Below, piece after piece: positions 28,214-36,608 of a stretch of DNA of 64,000 nucleotides (position 1 is its first letter; each line of letters starts with the position of its first letter). The notes beneath the pieces were generated by a model. That model was given only the letters and a program-made list of their open reading frames with translations, made no database searches and was not told the DNA's origin. The position numbers and the translations under genes are program-made. The stretch comes from Clostridia bacterium (lineage in GTDB: Bacteria > Bacillota > Clostridia > Oscillospirales > Acutalibacteraceae): contig JAFTLT010000009.1 of the NCBI GenBank assembly GCA_017452785.1, positions 164,699 through 228,698 of the forward strand. Direction: 5' to 3'.

Positions 28214-30061
28214 ATGAAACTTACGATGGCTCAGGCTCTCGTCAAATTCCTCGATAATCAGTATATAAGCTATGACGGGAAAGAGAGCAAGTTCGTTGAC
28301 GGCATTTTCGGCATTTTCGGTCACGGATGTGTTGTTGGTATCGGTCAGGCTCTCGAGCAGGGTGGTCACAGCCTTCGCTATTATCAGGGTCACAATGAGC
28401 AGGGCATGGCTCACGCTGCTATTGCCTACGCAAAGCAGATGAAAAGACGCAAGATTATTGCCTGCACTTCATCAATAGGCCCCGGTGCACTTAATATGGT
28501 TACAGCCTGCGGTACTGCCACAGCTAACCGTATTCCTCTTCTTGTTTTGCCCGGTGACACCTTTGCCTGCCGCCAGCCCGACCCTGTTCTTCAGCAGATT
28601 GAGCAGTTTGATTCATGCGCTATCACAGCAAACGATGCTTTTAAGCCGGTGTGCAAATATTGGGACAGAATCAACCGCCCTGAGCAGCTTATGACTGCTT
28701 GCATTAACGCTATGCGTGTTCTTACGGACCCTGCCGATACAGGTGCTGTTTGCATTGCAATGCCTCAGGATGTTGAAGCAGAGGCTTTTGATTATCCTGA
28801 CTACTTCCTTGAGAAGAGAGTCTGGTATATGGACAGACGAGTTCCCTCAGACAGAGAAATTGAGGCAGCTGCAGAAATAATTAAAAATGCCAAGAAGCCT
28901 ATGATTATCGTTGGCGGCGGTGTTACATATTCCGACAGTGAAAAGGCAGTTTTAGCTCTTGCTGAGAAGTGCAACATTCCCATTGGTGAAACTCAGGCAG
29001 GTAAGGGACAGATTGCTTTTGACCACTCTCTCAATTTGGGTGGTTGCGGTGTTACAGGCGGCCCTGCAGCTAATGCAATTGCAAAGCAGGCAGACCTTGT
29101 TATCGCTGTGGGCACAAGACTTACTGACTTTACAACCTGCTCAAAATGGGGTTTCCACAACCCTAATGTGAAGATGCTTTCCATCAACGTTTGCTCTTTT
29201 GATGCTTTCAAGATGGATTCAGTTGCAATTATTGCTGATGCTAAAGAGGCTTGCGAGGCTATCACCGATAAGCTCGACGATTATAAGTCACAGTGGGCTG
29301 ATGAAATTGAAACTGCTAAAAAGGCTTATATAGAAGAAATCGACCGCTGCTACAGCGACGAGTCACATGATATGCTTTCACAGATGAAGGCTCTCGGCAT
29401 TATCAATGAGGTTATTGCAGATGACAGCGTTGTTATCGGTTCATCAGGCTCACTTCCCGGATGTCTGCAGAGAATATGGAAGACCAAAGCTCCCGATACA
29501 TACCATGTTGAATACGGCTTCTCATGCATGGGATATGAAATCTGCGGTGCCCTTGGTGCAAAGCTGGCTGTTGGTGACAGAGAGGTTTACTCAATGGTTG
29601 GTGACGGCTCATTCCTTATGCTTCACAGTGAGCTTTACACAGCAATTCAGGAAGATAAAAAGATAAATGTTATGCTCTTTGACAACAGCGGTTGGGGATG
29701 CATTGAAAATCTGCAAAATAATCAGGGTACCGATACATTCGGCACACGCTTTACAAGAAGAAATGAAGCATCAGGTCTTCTTGATGGCGCTGTTATCACA
29801 ACGGATTATGCAAAAATTGCTGAAGGCTACGGTTGCAAGGCATATACTGTAACTACTGCTGAGGAGCTCTATGCTGCACTTGAGGATGCAAAAAAGCAGA
29901 GCGTTTCAACTCTCTTTGACATCAAGGTTGCACATAAGTCAATGACCGACGGCTATGATTCATGGTGGAGAGTCGGTGTTGCAGAGGTCAGCACAAGTGA
30001 AACAGTAAAGGCTTGCTATGAAGATATGGCTGCAAATATTAAAAAAGCCCGTTTATATTAA
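28214..30061 (+). CDS. iolD: 3D-(3,5/4)-trihydroxycyclohexane-1,2-dione hydrolase
   Basis: This 615-residue thiamine diphosphate enzyme opens the ring of the diketo-inositol made by IolE. An N-terminal Pyr-like domain has GHGCVVGIGQAL and GHNEQGMAHAA (the catalytic Glu region), and the C-terminal TPP-binding domain has VGDGSFLMLHSEL. The length fits IolD rather than acetolactate synthase. ATG 28214 is preferred over a TTG at 28196, since GAAAGG precedes it well. It sits 65 bases after iolG. Confidence 0.93.
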   Translation: MKLTMAQALVKFLDNQYISYDGKESKFVDGIFGIFGHGCVVGIGQALEQGGHSLRYYQGHNEQGMAHAAIAYAKQMKRRKIIACTSSIGPGALNMVTACGTATANRIPLLVLPGDTFACRQPDPVLQQIEQFDSCAITANDAFKPVCKYWDRINRPEQLMTACINAMRVLTDPADTGAVCIAMPQDVEAEAFDYPDYFLEKRVWYMDRRVPSDREIEAAAEIIKNAKKPMIIVGGGVTYSDSEKAVLALAEKCNIPIGETQAGKGQIAFDHSLNLGGCGVTGGPAANAIAKQADLVIAVGTRLTDFTTCSKWGFHNPNVKMLSINVCSFDAFKMDSVAIIADAKEACEAITDKLDDYKSQWADEIETAKKAYIEEIDRCYSDESHDMLSQMKALGIINEVIADDSVVIGSSGSLPGCLQRIWKTKAPDTYHVEYGFSCMGYEICGALGAKLAVGDREVYSMVGDGSFLMLHSELYTAIQEDKKINVMLFDNSGWGCIENLQNNQGTDTFGTRFTRRNEASGLLDGAVITTDYAKIAEGYGCKAYTVTTAEELYAALEDAKKQSVSTLFDIKVAHKSMTDGYDSWWRVGVAEVSTSETVKACYEDMAANIKKARLY

Positions 30062-30080
30062 TTTAAAGGAGTAAAAATAA

Positions 30081-30974
30081 ATGCTTAACAAAGATAAAGT
30101 ACAACTTGCAATAGCACCTATTGCTTGGACAAATGACGATCTTCCCGATCTCGGCGCTGAAAACACCTTTGAGCAGTGCGTAAGCGAAATGGCACTTGCA
30201 GGCTTCACCGGAAGCGAAATCGGTAATAAGTACCCCAAGGATGTTGAAACACTCAAGCATAAACTCGATGTAAGAGGAATGAAAATCTGTAACGCTTGGT
30301 TCTCTTCACTTCTTCTTTCTGAAGGCTATGAGGCAACAATTGAAGCCTTTATCAAGCACAGAGACTTCCTTCATGCTCTCGGTGCAAAGGTTATTGGTGC
30401 ATCAGAGCAGGGCAACAGCATCCAAGGCAAGGATGTTAGCATTTTCGGTGAAAAGCCTGTTTACACTGACGAGCAGTGGGAGCTTATTGCAAAGGGCTTC
30501 AACGAAATGGGCAGACTCGCCAAGGAAAAGGGAATGTACTTTACAGTGCATCACCATATGGGCACAGGTGTGCAGACTGAGGCTGAAATCGATAAGCTTA
30601 TGGAAATCACAGATCCTGACCTTGTTTACCTTCTTTTTGATACAGGTCACCTCTCATTCAGCGGTGAAGATGTAATCGGTGTGCTTAAGAAGTATGTAGG
30701 CAGAACAAAGCATGTTCATCTCAAGTCAATCCGAAAGGATGTTATTGCTGATGCCAAGGAAAAGGGGTACAGCTTCCTTGACAGTGTCCGTGCAGGTTCA
30801 TTCACTGTTCCCGGTGACGGTGACTTTGACTTTACACCTGTATTTGATGTACTCGACGAAGCAGGTTATGAAGGCTGGGTTGTCGTTGAGGCTGAGCAGG
30901 ATCCTGCTAAGGCTAATCCTTATGAATATGCAGTGCTTGCAAGAAATTATATAAGAGAGAAGACAGGGCTTTAA
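30081..30974 (+). CDS. iolE: Inosose dehydratase
   Basis: A 297-residue TIM-barrel protein of the xylose-isomerase-like family that dehydrates scyllo-inosose between the IolG and IolD steps. Visible are the start [17 protein letters not shown], characteristic of IolE, the metal-site block [14 protein letters not shown], and the [13 protein letters not shown] and HVHLKSIR segments. It is 19 bases after iolD. The kinase (iolC), isomerase (iolB) and aldolase (iolJ) are not in this window. Confidence 0.93.
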   Translation: MLNKDKVQLAIAPIAWTNDDLPDLGAENTFEQCVSEMALAGFTGSEIGNKYPKDVETLKHKLDVRGMKICNAWFSSLLLSEGYEATIEAFIKHRDFLHALGAKVIGASEQGNSIQGKDVSIFGEKPVYTDEQWELIAKGFNEMGRLAKEKGMYFTVHHHMGTGVQTEAEIDKLMEITDPDLVYLLFDTGHLSFSGEDVIGVLKKYVGRTKHVHLKSIRKDVIADAKEKGYSFLDSVRAGSFTVPGDGDFDFTPVFDVLDEAGYEGWVVVEAEQDPAKANPYEYAVLARNYIREKTGL

Positions 30975-30998
30975 TAAAGCAGTTAAGGGAGAAATGAT

Positions 30999-32375
30999 AT
31001 GAAACCGCTTAATTTTTATCACCTGACCGATCTGCACTATTATGCCAATGAGGTTATTGGATCTTACGGTGAAAAATATGAGCTTAAGGATATGCTCGAC
31101 CAGAAGTGCATGGATAAAAGCGGTGCAATTATCGATGCTGCTTTCAGAGATGTCTGTGAAGATAAGGAGACTGATATAGTTCTTATTTCAGGTGACCTTA
31201 CCTTTGACGGTGAGGTTCAGAGTCACGACGCTCTTATTGAAAAGCTCTATGCATTGAAAGAAAAGGGCAAGCGTGTGTTTATCACCTTTGCAACCCACGA
31301 CTTTTATATGCATGCCCGCAAATATACCGATGAAGGTGAAACTGAGCTGCCGAAGTACACAAGGGCTCAGCTCAGAGAAAAATATGCTGATTTCGGCTAT
31401 AACGAAGCTATTGCAGAGCATAAGAATTCATATTCATACTGCGTTCAGCTCAGTGATGATGTAAGGCTGCTCGCTCTTAACGATGACGGCGATTTTGATA
31501 AATTCTGCGGCTTTTATAACGATTTGCTGTTTTGGATTAAAGACCAGATTGAGGCAGCTCACGAAGCCGGTTGCGAAATTTTTGCAATGACCCATCATCC
31601 GATACTTGAGCCTTCTCCCGTTTATCCCTTGTTTTCCCACAAGGCGATGCTTGGCGGCTATGAGTTTACCGGCCCGTACCTTGCCAATGCCGGCCTTGAG
31701 TATATTTTTGTCGGTCATACCCATATTCACGATATTAATTCTCTAACCACAGATAAGGGTAACACACTTTATCAGGTGAACACTGCCGCTTTAACGGCTT
31801 ATCCCCTTGCTTACCGTAAGATAGAATTCAGTGACAAGGGCATGGATGTTAAGACTGTTCAGGTCACTGAGATTGATGCTGACACTGACGGAATGAGTGT
31901 TCTTGATTATTCAAAAAAACACTTCACTTATATGATTGAGCTGATTTTCGATTCTCTCGAAAATGACTTTGATAAATTTTGTCTGCTTGCTCAGGGCTTC
32001 AGCGTTGATGGTGAAAAGCTTAGAAAAGTCGAGTCTTTGTTACATAAGTTCGGCAAGATGGTTAACGGTTTGACATTTAAGAAGCTCTGCGGATTTTTCG
32101 GCTGCGGCAAATATGTTGACAGCAGCATAGCTGATGATAAAATTGTTAAATTTCTCTGCAGCGCAATTGTTAATATGTATAGCGGCAATGAGGTATATTC
32201 ACCTGACACCCCCGAATATAAAGCAATTATCCCTGTTTGTCAGAAACTCGGCAAGGTCATTAAAATAAAAGATCACAGCGGCAACCGTGTTGATATTGCC
32301 AAGTTAGTGGCGGGAATAATCTGTGATGACGGCATAAATGATATAGAAGCATTTTTGCCTGCTAAATGCAAATAA
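30999..32375 (+). CDS. Metallophosphoesterase (calcineurin-like)
   Basis: A 458-residue protein with the metallophosphoesterase motif series: TDLHY near the start, SGDLTFDGE, a FATHD block, MTHHP and GHTHIHD. The third motif is usually GNHD/E, whose Asn is a metal ligand; here it reads ATHD, so the Asn is replaced by Thr. The C-terminal 150 residues are helical and not recognised. It follows iolE by 24 bases and may act on an inositol phosphate or nucleotide, but only its position suggests this. Confidence 0.82.
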   Translation: MKPLNFYHLTDLHYYANEVIGSYGEKYELKDMLDQKCMDKSGAIIDAAFRDVCEDKETDIVLISGDLTFDGEVQSHDALIEKLYALKEKGKRVFITFATHDFYMHARKYTDEGETELPKYTRAQLREKYADFGYNEAIAEHKNSYSYCVQLSDDVRLLALNDDGDFDKFCGFYNDLLFWIKDQIEAAHEAGCEIFAMTHHPILEPSPVYPLFSHKAMLGGYEFTGPYLANAGLEYIFVGHTHIHDINSLTTDKGNTLYQVNTAALTAYPLAYRKIEFSDKGMDVKTVQVTEIDADTDGMSVLDYSKKHFTYMIELIFDSLENDFDKFCLLAQGFSVDGEKLRKVESLLHKFGKMVNGLTFKKLCGFFGCGKYVDSSIADDKIVKFLCSAIVNMYSGNEVYSPDTPEYKAIIPVCQKLGKVIKIKDHSGNRVDIAKLVAGIICDDGINDIEAFLPAKCK

Positions 32376-32391
32376 TCAACTTTCAGTTGAT
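32375..32391 (+). other. Small hairpin before the sialidase gene
   Basis: ATCAACT and AGTTGAT are separated by TTC. There is no T-run, so it may be an mRNA processing or stability element. No separate promoter was found for the sialidase. Confidence 0.35.
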
Positions 32392-32426
32392 ATTTAATAT
32401 TATGTTTAAGAAAAGAGGATGAACTT

Positions 32427-33986
32427 ATGAAAAAAATTATTTCATCGTTACTTGCAATATTTATGATTTTAACTGTTGCAACAGTCGCAGTGGCTGCAGT
32501 TGATTATGACCAGCCTATTGAAAGAGGTACATACGGAGTAAGCGAATACCGTATACCTGCACTTTACACACTTGAAAACGGTGCTGTTATCAGTCTTGCT
32601 GACATGCGTTATGATCATGGTGCCGATTCACCTAACAATATCGAAATTCTTGCTGCTGTTTCACCCAACGGTTATACAGACTGGAAATACACAGTTCTCA
32701 ATCACTTTGATGATTATGCTGATGGCGTTACAGCAACAGCAAGTGCTTCATTCATCGACTCAGCTGTTGTTCAGTCTTCAACAGGCAGAATTTTCGTTAT
32801 AAGTGACGCTCAGCCTGCAGGCTGCGGCTACTCAAAGTGCGAAAGAGGTTCAGGCTTCATCACTGTTGACGGCAAGCCTCATATGCTTCTTACTACAGGC
32901 AATTCAACAGATGAAATGAGCTCCTTTGATTACTACATCGGCGATTTCACAAACGGTTATGCTCCGGTTCTCAAGGTTGCTGACAATTCAGTTACAGAAT
33001 ACAGCGTTGACGCTGAGCTTAACCTCTATAAAAACGGTGCTCCTATGACAATGAAGCAGAGAGGCAGCGAAGGTGTTGTTGTTCATCAGAATGTATTTTA
33101 TGCTGATGCAGCTCTCAAATGCTTCTGCACAACTTATCTCTGGATGAGATATAGTGATGACAACGGTGCAACATGGAGCAGTCCCGTTATCCTTACAGGT
33201 CAGGTTAAGACTGATAACGAATATTTCCTTGGCATTTGCCCCGGTAGAGGTATCGTTACTACTCTTGATGACGGCACAGAAAGAATTATCTTCACAGTTT
33301 ATGATAACGGTAACATCGGCTGGAATGCAGTTGAAAATGTAAGCACTATCTATTCTGACGACAATGGTGTAACATGGAAACGTGGTGCTGAAACAATTCC
33401 TGCAATGGGCGTTGGCAAAACAAGTGAATCTCAGATAGTTGACCTTGGCGGCGGTACACTTCGCATGTTTGCACGTAACTCAAGCAACTACATTGCATAT
33501 GCAGACAGCACTGACTACGGCGTTTCATGGGGTGATTTTATTGCTGATGAAAACCTCAACGCAATGGGCAACTGTATGTGTTCATTCATTAACACAAGCA
33601 AGACAATCGGTGGCAAAAAGGTTATTCTCGGTTCATTTGCTTCAAACCCGGCTTCAAGAGCTGACGGTGTTATCAAAGTTGGTCTTGTAAATGCTAACAA
33701 GACAATTGACTGGGTTTCAACCTATAAACTGACTCAGGGCAGCTTCTTTGCATATTCATGCATGACAGAGCTTGCAGACGGCAACTTCGGTATTCTTTAT
33801 GAAGATGAAGCATCACATATCGAGTATTTAGTTTTCTCAGTTGATGAAAACGGTAATATCAGTGAAGTTAACGGCAATGACCCTGTAACTGAAACAGTTG
33901 AAAAAGAACTCACTGTATGGGAAAAGATTGTTAAATTCTTTAACGATTTAATCTTCAAGATTCAGAAGTTCTTAGGCTTTATCTGA
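32427..33986 (+). CDS. Secreted exo-sialidase (GH33-like) with amphipathic C-terminal tail
   Basis: A 519-residue protein with a signal peptide (1-23). It contains the YRIPAL motif (the F/YRIP sialidase mark) and three Asp-box repeats: SDDNGATW, SDDNGVTW and STDYGVSW. These mark a six-bladed propeller sialidase that releases sialic acid from host glycans. The end is an amphipathic helix tail (WEKIVKFFNDLIFKIQKFL), similar to the end of the giant secreted protein. It is the last gene of the iol run, with a strong terminator behind it. No sialic acid uptake genes are seen. Confidence 0.85.
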   Translation: MKKIISSLLAIFMILTVATVAVAAVDYDQPIERGTYGVSEYRIPALYTLENGAVISLADMRYDHGADSPNNIEILAAVSPNGYTDWKYTVLNHFDDYADGVTATASASFIDSAVVQSSTGRIFVISDAQPAGCGYSKCERGSGFITVDGKPHMLLTTGNSTDEMSSFDYYIGDFTNGYAPVLKVADNSVTEYSVDAELNLYKNGAPMTMKQRGSEGVVVHQNVFYADAALKCFCTTYLWMRYSDDNGATWSSPVILTGQVKTDNEYFLGICPGRGIVTTLDDGTERIIFTVYDNGNIGWNAVENVSTIYSDDNGVTWKRGAETIPAMGVGKTSESQIVDLGGGTLRMFARNSSNYIAYADSTDYGVSWGDFIADENLNAMGNCMCSFINTSKTIGGKKVILGSFASNPASRADGVIKVGLVNANKTIDWVSTYKLTQGSFFAYSCMTELADGNFGILYEDEASHIEYLVFSVDENGNISEVNGNDPVTETVEKELTVWEKIVKFFNDLIFKIQKFLGFI

Positions 33987-34006
33987 TTTAATATATCCTG
34001 AATATA

Positions 34007-34039
34007 AAAACACAGCACCCTGAAAAAGTGCTGTGTTTT
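34007..34039. terminator. Bidirectional terminator between sialidase and ispD
   Basis: AAAACACAGCAC (34007-34018) and GTGCTGTGTTTT (34028-34039) form a perfect 12-bp stem with A and T runs on both sides. It serves both convergent genes. Confidence 0.9.
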
Positions 34040-34052
34040 GCTATAAATGTGT

Positions 34053-34736
34053 TTAACTTTTGAGAATAGCTTCGGCAACAATAAGATCGTGAGGATAAGT
34101 AATTTTTATATTGCAGACATCACCTTTGACGAGATGCACGTCATAGCCTTTTATTGTGTAAATTTTACATGCATCGGTGAGTATTTCCTTTTCTTCGTCA
34201 CTAAGACTTTCATAAAGCTCACGCAATTTAAGTGCCTTGAAGCATTGTGGTGTCTGTGCCTGATAAAGCCTGCTTCTGTCGGGTACTGATGAAATCACTG
34301 CACCGTCATAGGCTTCAAATATAGTGTCAGTTGCAGGAATAGCTGTGCCCGTAGCGCCGAATTTCAAAACGGCATCTATATTATTTTCGATTATTTCAGT
34401 TGTTACAAAGGGTCTTACCGCATCGTGAGTAATTAGCGCTGTGTCATCATCAAGACCGTCTGTAGCTTCAATGAAATCAATTGCCGACATAAGTGTTTCG
34501 TTTCTTGTTTTGCCGCCTCTGATAACAGTTATCTTTTCATCACTGAACAGCTCTTTTGTGAAAGAAACCCAATCTTCGGGGCAGAGGATAATAACCTTGT
34601 CAATGTCCTTTACGGCACTGAATTTTTCGGCAGTGTACCTGATAATCTCTTTGCCGCCGATTTTAATATATTGCTTTGGTAATTCGCTTCCCATTCTGCT
34701 TCCGATGCCACCGGCAGCAATAACTGCATAAATCAT
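34053..34736 (-). CDS. ispD: 2-C-methyl-D-erythritol 4-phosphate cytidylyltransferase (or TarI-like)
   Basis: A 227-residue nucleotidyltransferase with AAGGIGSRMG and LPKQYI at the start, THDAVRPFV in the middle and a C-terminal GDVCNIKITYPHDL block. IspD makes CDP-methylerythritol for isoprenoids by the non-mevalonate route. The near relative TarI (ribitol-5-phosphate cytidylyltransferase) shares these motifs; no teichoic acid genes are near, so IspD is preferred. It has its own promoter and stands alone. Confidence 0.8.
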   Translation of the reverse strand: MIYAVIAAGGIGSRMGSELPKQYIKIGGKEIIRYTAEKFSAVKDIDKVIILCPEDWVSFTKELFSDEKITVIRGGKTRNETLMSAIDFIEATDGLDDDTALITHDAVRPFVTTEIIENNIDAVLKFGATGTAIPATDTIFEAYDGAVISSVPDRSRLYQAQTPQCFKALKLRELYESLSDEEKEILTDACKIYTIKGYDVHLVKGDVCNIKITYPHDLIVAEAILKS

Positions 34737-34765
34737 AACTTCACCTTCTGAAATATTATACTTAA

Positions 34766-34793
34766 ATTATACATGAGTGGTTTATATTGTCAA
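34766..34793 (-). promoter_or_regulatory. Promoter of ispD
   Basis: On the minus strand TTGACA (34793-34788) is 16 bases from TATAAT (34771-34766). It is back to back with the Leu T-box promoter. Confidence 0.75.
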
Positions 34794-34817
34794 GTTTGAA
34801 ATTTTTTATAAAAACTA

Positions 34818-34846
34818 TTGACTTTTAAGCATTAAAATGCTATTAT
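34818..34846 (+). promoter_or_regulatory. Promoter of the leucine T-box operon
   Basis: TTGACT (34818-34823), 17-base spacer, TATTAT (34841-34846). Transcription starts near 34853. Confidence 0.75.
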
Positions 34847-34854
34847 CTTTGCAA

Positions 34855-35127
34855 TATCACAAATGCGTTGAAGAAATTATGAATTTTCATCTTATGATTT
34901 CAGAGAGTCGGTGGTTGGTGCAAACCGATACATAGTGTCAATTCAGTCTCGTTTCTGAGCAGAACTGCTGAAGACTTTTTGTTGCGTAGGTAGTTCCGGA
35001 TGCCCCGTTATCATGGCTAAGAGCTTGTTTGAGCTTAAAAGAGTGACTGTTTTACAGTAATCAAGGTGGTACCGCGAATAGTATTATTCGTCCTTGAGGT
35101 TACAGGTGTAACTTCGAGGGCTTTTTT
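34855..35127 (+). ncRNA. T-box leader, predicted leucine specific (CTC)
   Basis: The leader has the T-box core AAGGTGGTACCGCG at 35063-35076, an AGAGAG-like bulge (CAGAGAG) followed by GGTGGTTGGTGCAAACC, and a clear terminator. The specifier codon is read as CTC (34948-34950), which lies five bases before TGAGC, the register known from glyQS leaders. CTC matches tRNA-Leu. When tRNA-Leu is uncharged the antiterminator should form and the genes downstream should be transcribed. Confidence 0.85.
35092..35127 (+). terminator. Attenuator terminator of the leucine T-box
   Basis: CCTTGAGGTTACA (35092-35104) pairs with TGTAACTTCGAGG (35107-35119) over 13 positions with G-T pairs, and six T follow. 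It overlaps the antiterminator region as expected for a T-box. Confidence 0.85.
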
Positions 35128-35190
35128 ATTGTCAGTGCTACCTTAATTCTCGATGCAAAAGTGATAAATTGTTTAAAAGGAGCAAACATA

Positions 35191-36603
35191 ATGCAAAAAT
35201 TAACAGTTTCCGACATCACCCTTAAGCAGTCTGCAAAATCAGCAGACTACACTCTGAGCTTCAGAGAAAAAATTGAAATTGCAAAATTACTTAACAAAAT
35301 TCATGTCAGTGTTATCGAGCTGCCTGCAATTGTGAAAGAGAAGACAGATATGCTTCTCATCAAATCTGTTGCTTCATGCGTTCATCACAGCATAGTTGCC
35401 GTACCTGTTAATCTTCAGGAGGGTGACGTTGAGCGTGTTGCTGAGGCACTTAAGACAGCAGACAAGCCAAGAATTCAGGTTCAGGTTCCAACCTCAACAG
35501 TGCAGATGGAATATATCTGCGGCAAAAAGCCCAACGCTGTTCTTGAAATGATTAAAGACCTCACTGTGAGAGCAAAAGCACTTTGCAGCGATGTTGAATT
35601 TATTGCTGACGACGCAACAAGAAGTGACATTGATTTCCTTTATAAGGCAGTTGAATGTGCAATTGAAAACGGTGCCACAACAGTTACTGTCTGCGACACA
35701 GCAGGCACAATGTTCCCTGACGAAATTTCTGATTTTGTTTCCGATCTTATAAAGAATGTTCCTGCTTGCGAAAGCATTGAAGTAGGTGTTCAGTGCAGCA
35801 ATGCAATTGAAATGGCTTGCGCTGGCTCAATTGCTGCTCTTAAAGCAGGTGCAACAGAGGTTAAGGTTTCATCTGTTGCTTCAAAAGATACTGCATCAAT
35901 GGAGTCAATCTGTCAGATTATCCGCACACACGGCGACAGCTTCGGTTTCACAACAGGTGTGAGAACTACTGAATTCCACAAGGCTGCAAAGCAGATTGAC
36001 TGGATTGTTAACGCAAAACGCAGCAAAAATTCACCCTTTGACCATGCTTCTGCAGAGTCAGGCGAAGACTTTGTTCTCAGTGAGCATGATGATATAACTG
36101 AAGTAAGCAAGGCTATTGCAATGCTCGGCTACGATTTGTCACAGGAAGATATTTCAAATGTTTATAACGAATTCAAGCGTATCAGCACAAGAAAGACAGT
36201 AACCGCAAAGGAGCTCGATGTAATTGTTGCTTCCGCAGCTCTTCAGGTACCCATGACTTATGTGCTTGAAAGCTATGTTATCAACAGCGGTAACATTATC
36301 AGCGCAACAGCAAACATTACTGTTAAAAAGAACGGTGAAACAATCAGAGCTCTTGCAAACGGTGATGGACCTATTGATGCTGCTTTCCTTGCAGTTGAAC
36401 AGATTATCGGTCACCGTTATGAACTTGACGATTTCCAGATTCAGGCAGTTACTGAAGGTCAGGAGGCAATGGGCTCAGCTATCGTTAAGCTTCGCTCAAA
36501 CGGCAAGCTCTATTCAGGCAAGGGTCTTTCAACCGATATTATCGGCGCCAGCATAAGAGCTTATATTAACGCTATCAACAAGATAGTTTATGAGGAGGTA
36601 TAA
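35191..36603 (+). CDS. Non-canonical LeuA-like protein with leucine-binding regulatory domain, catalytic residues lost
   Basis: The 470-residue protein has the fold pattern of 2-isopropylmalate synthase. The catalytic barrel (about 1-290) keeps DDATRSD and CDTAGTMFPDE, but the usual TLRDGEQ reads TLKQSAK (K12, Q13) and the metal-binding HxHND reads Q201-C202-S203-N204. Both His ligands and the key Arg-Asp are gone, so synthase activity is unlikely. The C-terminal LeuA-dimer domain (about 355-468) is well kept (GDGPIDAAF, GLSTDIIGASIRAY) and would be expected to bind leucine. It sits behind a Leu T-box as first gene of its operon. ATG 35191 has AAGGAG upstream. I infer a regulatory or scaffold role. 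Confidence 0.75.
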   Translation: MQKLTVSDITLKQSAKSADYTLSFREKIEIAKLLNKIHVSVIELPAIVKEKTDMLLIKSVASCVHHSIVAVPVNLQEGDVERVAEALKTADKPRIQVQVPTSTVQMEYICGKKPNAVLEMIKDLTVRAKALCSDVEFIADDATRSDIDFLYKAVECAIENGATTVTVCDTAGTMFPDEISDFVSDLIKNVPACESIEVGVQCSNAIEMACAGSIAALKAGATEVKVSSVASKDTASMESICQIIRTHGDSFGFTTGVRTTEFHKAAKQIDWIVNAKRSKNSPFDHASAESGEDFVLSEHDDITEVSKAIAMLGYDLSQEDISNVYNEFKRISTRKTVTAKELDVIVASAALQVPMTYVLESYVINSGNIISATANITVKKNGETIRALANGDGPIDAAFLAVEQIIGHRYELDDFQIQAVTEGQEAMGSAIVKLRSNGKLYSGKGLSTDIIGASIRAYINAINKIVYEEV

Positions 36604-36608
36604 TCAAT

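Noticed and set aside
34053-34736. Assignment as TarI instead of IspD
   Set aside because: Possible by motif, but no TarJ or teichoic acid genes are adjacent; kept only as an alternative.
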